From positions 1-6,766 of the forward strand of contig JAKAIH010000153.1 of NCBI GenBank assembly GCA_021825225.1: a DNA stretch of 6,766 nucleotides, in the 5' to 3' direction. Below the pieces are notes generated by a model, which was not told the DNA's origin, searched no databases, and saw nothing but the letters and a program-made list of their open reading frames with translations. Positions 5,356 to 6,766 of the stretch are shown here, piece after piece; position 1 is the stretch's first letter; each line of letters opens with the position of its first letter. This DNA comes from Pseudomonadota bacterium. Lineage in GTDB: Bacteria; Pseudomonadota; Gammaproteobacteria; Burkholderiales; SG8-39. The position numbers were made by a program, and so were the translations under genes.

Positions 5356-6766
5356 TCAAGCCCAGATCATCAGCCCCAGTTCGACCGGATGGGTCAGCGA
5401 CGCATGCCAGGGATAGGCACGGATGCGCATGTCCAACCTGCCGCACAACTCCGGCGCGAGTTCCAGCGCAAAATGATGTTCACCGCCGGGGCCGGCGCCT
5501 TGCGCGGCAAGGCGGTAGCTCCTGGTTTCGTCCTTGCCCTGCGTCCCGGCGCGGGTGAGCAGCAATTCCACCGCCACGTCGTCGGGATTCAGGTGGTTCA
5601 GTCCCACCACCACTTCGATGCGCAAGGTCTGGCCGAACTCGATGCGCTTCTTCGGCGTATCCAGCCGCCGCATCGTCACCCCTGGCCAGGCCTGGCGCAC
5701 GCGCGCCTTCCACGCCGCAATCGCGCGCGCGACTTCGAACTGGTTCTCGGCGTACAGCCGGCCCTGCTGCGCCGCCGGCTGATAACACTTGGCGACGTAC
5801 TCGCCCAGCATGCGCGCGGAATTGAAACGCGGCATGAGACTGGAAATGGAGCGCTTCGCCAGCTTGACCCATTCGGGCGAGTAGCCGCAGCTCTCGCGCT
5901 TGTAGTACAGCGGAATGACGTGATCCTGCAGGATTTCGTAGAGCGTGCGCGCTTCCTCGCGATTGCGGTTCGCGTCGTCCACGCCGGCAGCCGAGGGCTT
6001 GATGGCCCAGCCGTTGCTGCCGTCGTAGCCTTCGCCCCACCAGCCGTCGAGCACCGACAGGTTGACCACGCCGTTGATCGCCGCCTTCATGCCCGAGGTG
6101 CCCGAGGCCTCGAGCGGATAGACCGGGTTGTTGAGCCAGACGTCGACGCCGGAGACCATGCGCCGGCTGAGGCGCAAGTCATAGCCTTCGATCAGCAGGA
6201 TCTTGCCCTCGAATTCCGGCATTTGCGCCACCTGCATCACCCGCCGGATCAAATCCTGCCCGGGGACGTCGGCCGGATGCGCCTTGCCGGCGAACAGAAA
6301 CAGCACCGGACGCAGCGCGTCGCCGAGCAGCTGGCGCAGCCAGTCGAGGTTTTCGAACAGCAGCGTTGCCCGCTTGTAGGTGGCAAAGCGGCGGCCGAAG
6401 CCGATGATCAGCACCGTCGGGTTGTCCGGATTGCACAGGCTGAGCAGCCGGTCCAGGTGCGCTTCGCTGCCCTGGTTGCGCGCGTTCTGCTCGCGCAGGC
6501 GGTAACGCACCAGATGCAGCAACTGCGACTTCAGGTGCTGGCGGGTGCTCCAGAAAACATGATCCGGCACCTCGTCGATCTGGTCCCAGCAGCTCTGGTC
6601 GCCCAGCCGCCTGCTCCAGCCGTAACCGAGGAAGTGGTCAAACGCATCGGCCCATTCCGGCGAGAGGAAAGTCGGCACGTGCACGCCGTTGGTGATTGCG
6701 GTGATCGGATTTTCTTCCGGCGGAATCTGGGGCCAGAGGTTCCCCAATATCTGCGCCGACACGTCG
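5356..6766 (-). CDS. glgP: Alpha-glucan (glycogen) phosphorylase, C-terminal part (runs off right edge)
   Basis: Releases glucose-1-phosphate from alpha-1,4-glucan using phosphate and pyridoxal phosphate; cytoplasmic. About 470 C-terminal residues are present, and the frame is open through the right edge (a GTG at 6762 is internal, within the sequence DVSAQILGNLWP). It belongs to the alpha-glucan phosphorylase type typified by TIGR02094, often about 850 residues long and distinct from the E. coli GlgP/MalP type. Counting from the GTG at 6762: TAITNGVHVPTFLSPEW (21-37), GFGRRFATYKR (121-131), FAGKAHPAD (157-165), then NNPVYPLEASGTSGMKAAING (211-231) with the pyridoxal phosphate lysine at 226, followed by DGWWGEGYDGSNGWAI (239-254). 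The last 130 or so residues form the extra C-terminal domain of the long-form proteins, ending ELGLMIWA. It is convergent with glgA. The N-terminal part (DUF3417 and the start of the catalytic domain) lies outside the window. Confidence 0.95.
   Translation of the reverse strand, partial: DVSAQILGNLWPQIPPEENPITAITNGVHVPTFLSPEWADAFDHFLGYGWSRRLGDQSCWDQIDEVPDHVFWSTRQHLKSQLLHLVRYRLREQNARNQGSEAHLDRLLSLCNPDNPTVLIIGFGRRFATYKRATLLFENLDWLRQLLGDALRPVLFLFAGKAHPADVPGQDLIRRVMQVAQMPEFEGKILLIEGYDLRLSRRMVSGVDVWLNNPVYPLEASGTSGMKAAINGVVNLSVLDGWWGEGYDGSNGWAIKPSAAGVDDANRNREEARTLYEILQDHVIPLYYKRESCGYSPEWVKLAKRSISSLMPRFNSARMLGEYVAKCYQPAAQQGRLYAENQFEVARAIAAWKARVRQAWPGVTMRRLDTPKKRIEFGQTLRIEVVVGLNHLNPDDVAVELLLTRAGTQGKDETRSYRLAAQGAGPGGEHHFALELAPELCGRLDMRIRAYPWHASLTHPVELGLMIWA

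Overview
This is a compact, GC-rich block of bacterial glycogen metabolism genes. Protein signatures (proteobacterial-type glucokinase, long-form GlgP, GlgC with the [14 protein letters not shown] type of N-terminus) and the gene set point to a Proteobacterium, most likely a betaproteobacterium of the Nitrosomonadales/Gallionellaceae/Rhodocyclales kind. The exact lineage cannot be settled from the window. I see no mobile elements, tRNAs, rRNAs or CRISPR arrays.

Layout: the left two thirds are a leftward set read in the order glk (glucokinase, 3676-2693), a 90-residue DUF2934 protein (2576-2304), glgC (ADP-glucose pyrophosphorylase, 2231-876) and a GH57 glycoside hydrolase (from 863, running off the left edge). 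glgA (glycogen synthase, 3775-5268) is divergent from glk and reads rightward. It converges on glgP (alpha-glucan phosphorylase), which reads leftward and is cut by the right edge. Every stretch is genic apart from short spacers: 12 bp (GH57/glgC), 72 bp (glgC/DUF2934), 116 bp (DUF2934/glk), 98 bp (glk/glgA) and 87 bp (glgA/glgP).

How the genes work together: Glk makes glucose-6-phosphate from glucose, and this becomes glucose-1-phosphate through a phosphoglucomutase not in the window. GlgC activates that to ADP-glucose, and GlgA adds it to alpha-1,4-glucan. GlgP releases glucose-1-phosphate again. The GH57 enzyme acts on alpha-glucan, either as a branching/transferase or as a hydrolytic activity. 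No glgB or glgX is visible, so branching must come from that enzyme or from genes outside the window.

The pathway itself is well known. The less ordinary parts are small: a perfect 14-bp FNR/CRP-type palindrome placed at class II activator distance from a possible -10 box before the DUF2934-glgC-GH57 genes; the DUF2934 gene itself, with the strongest ribosome binding site in the window; interleaved inverted repeats between the convergent glgA and glgP; and substitutions at positions equivalent to E. coli GlgC Lys39 and GlgA Asp137. I found no evidence of a wholly new system.
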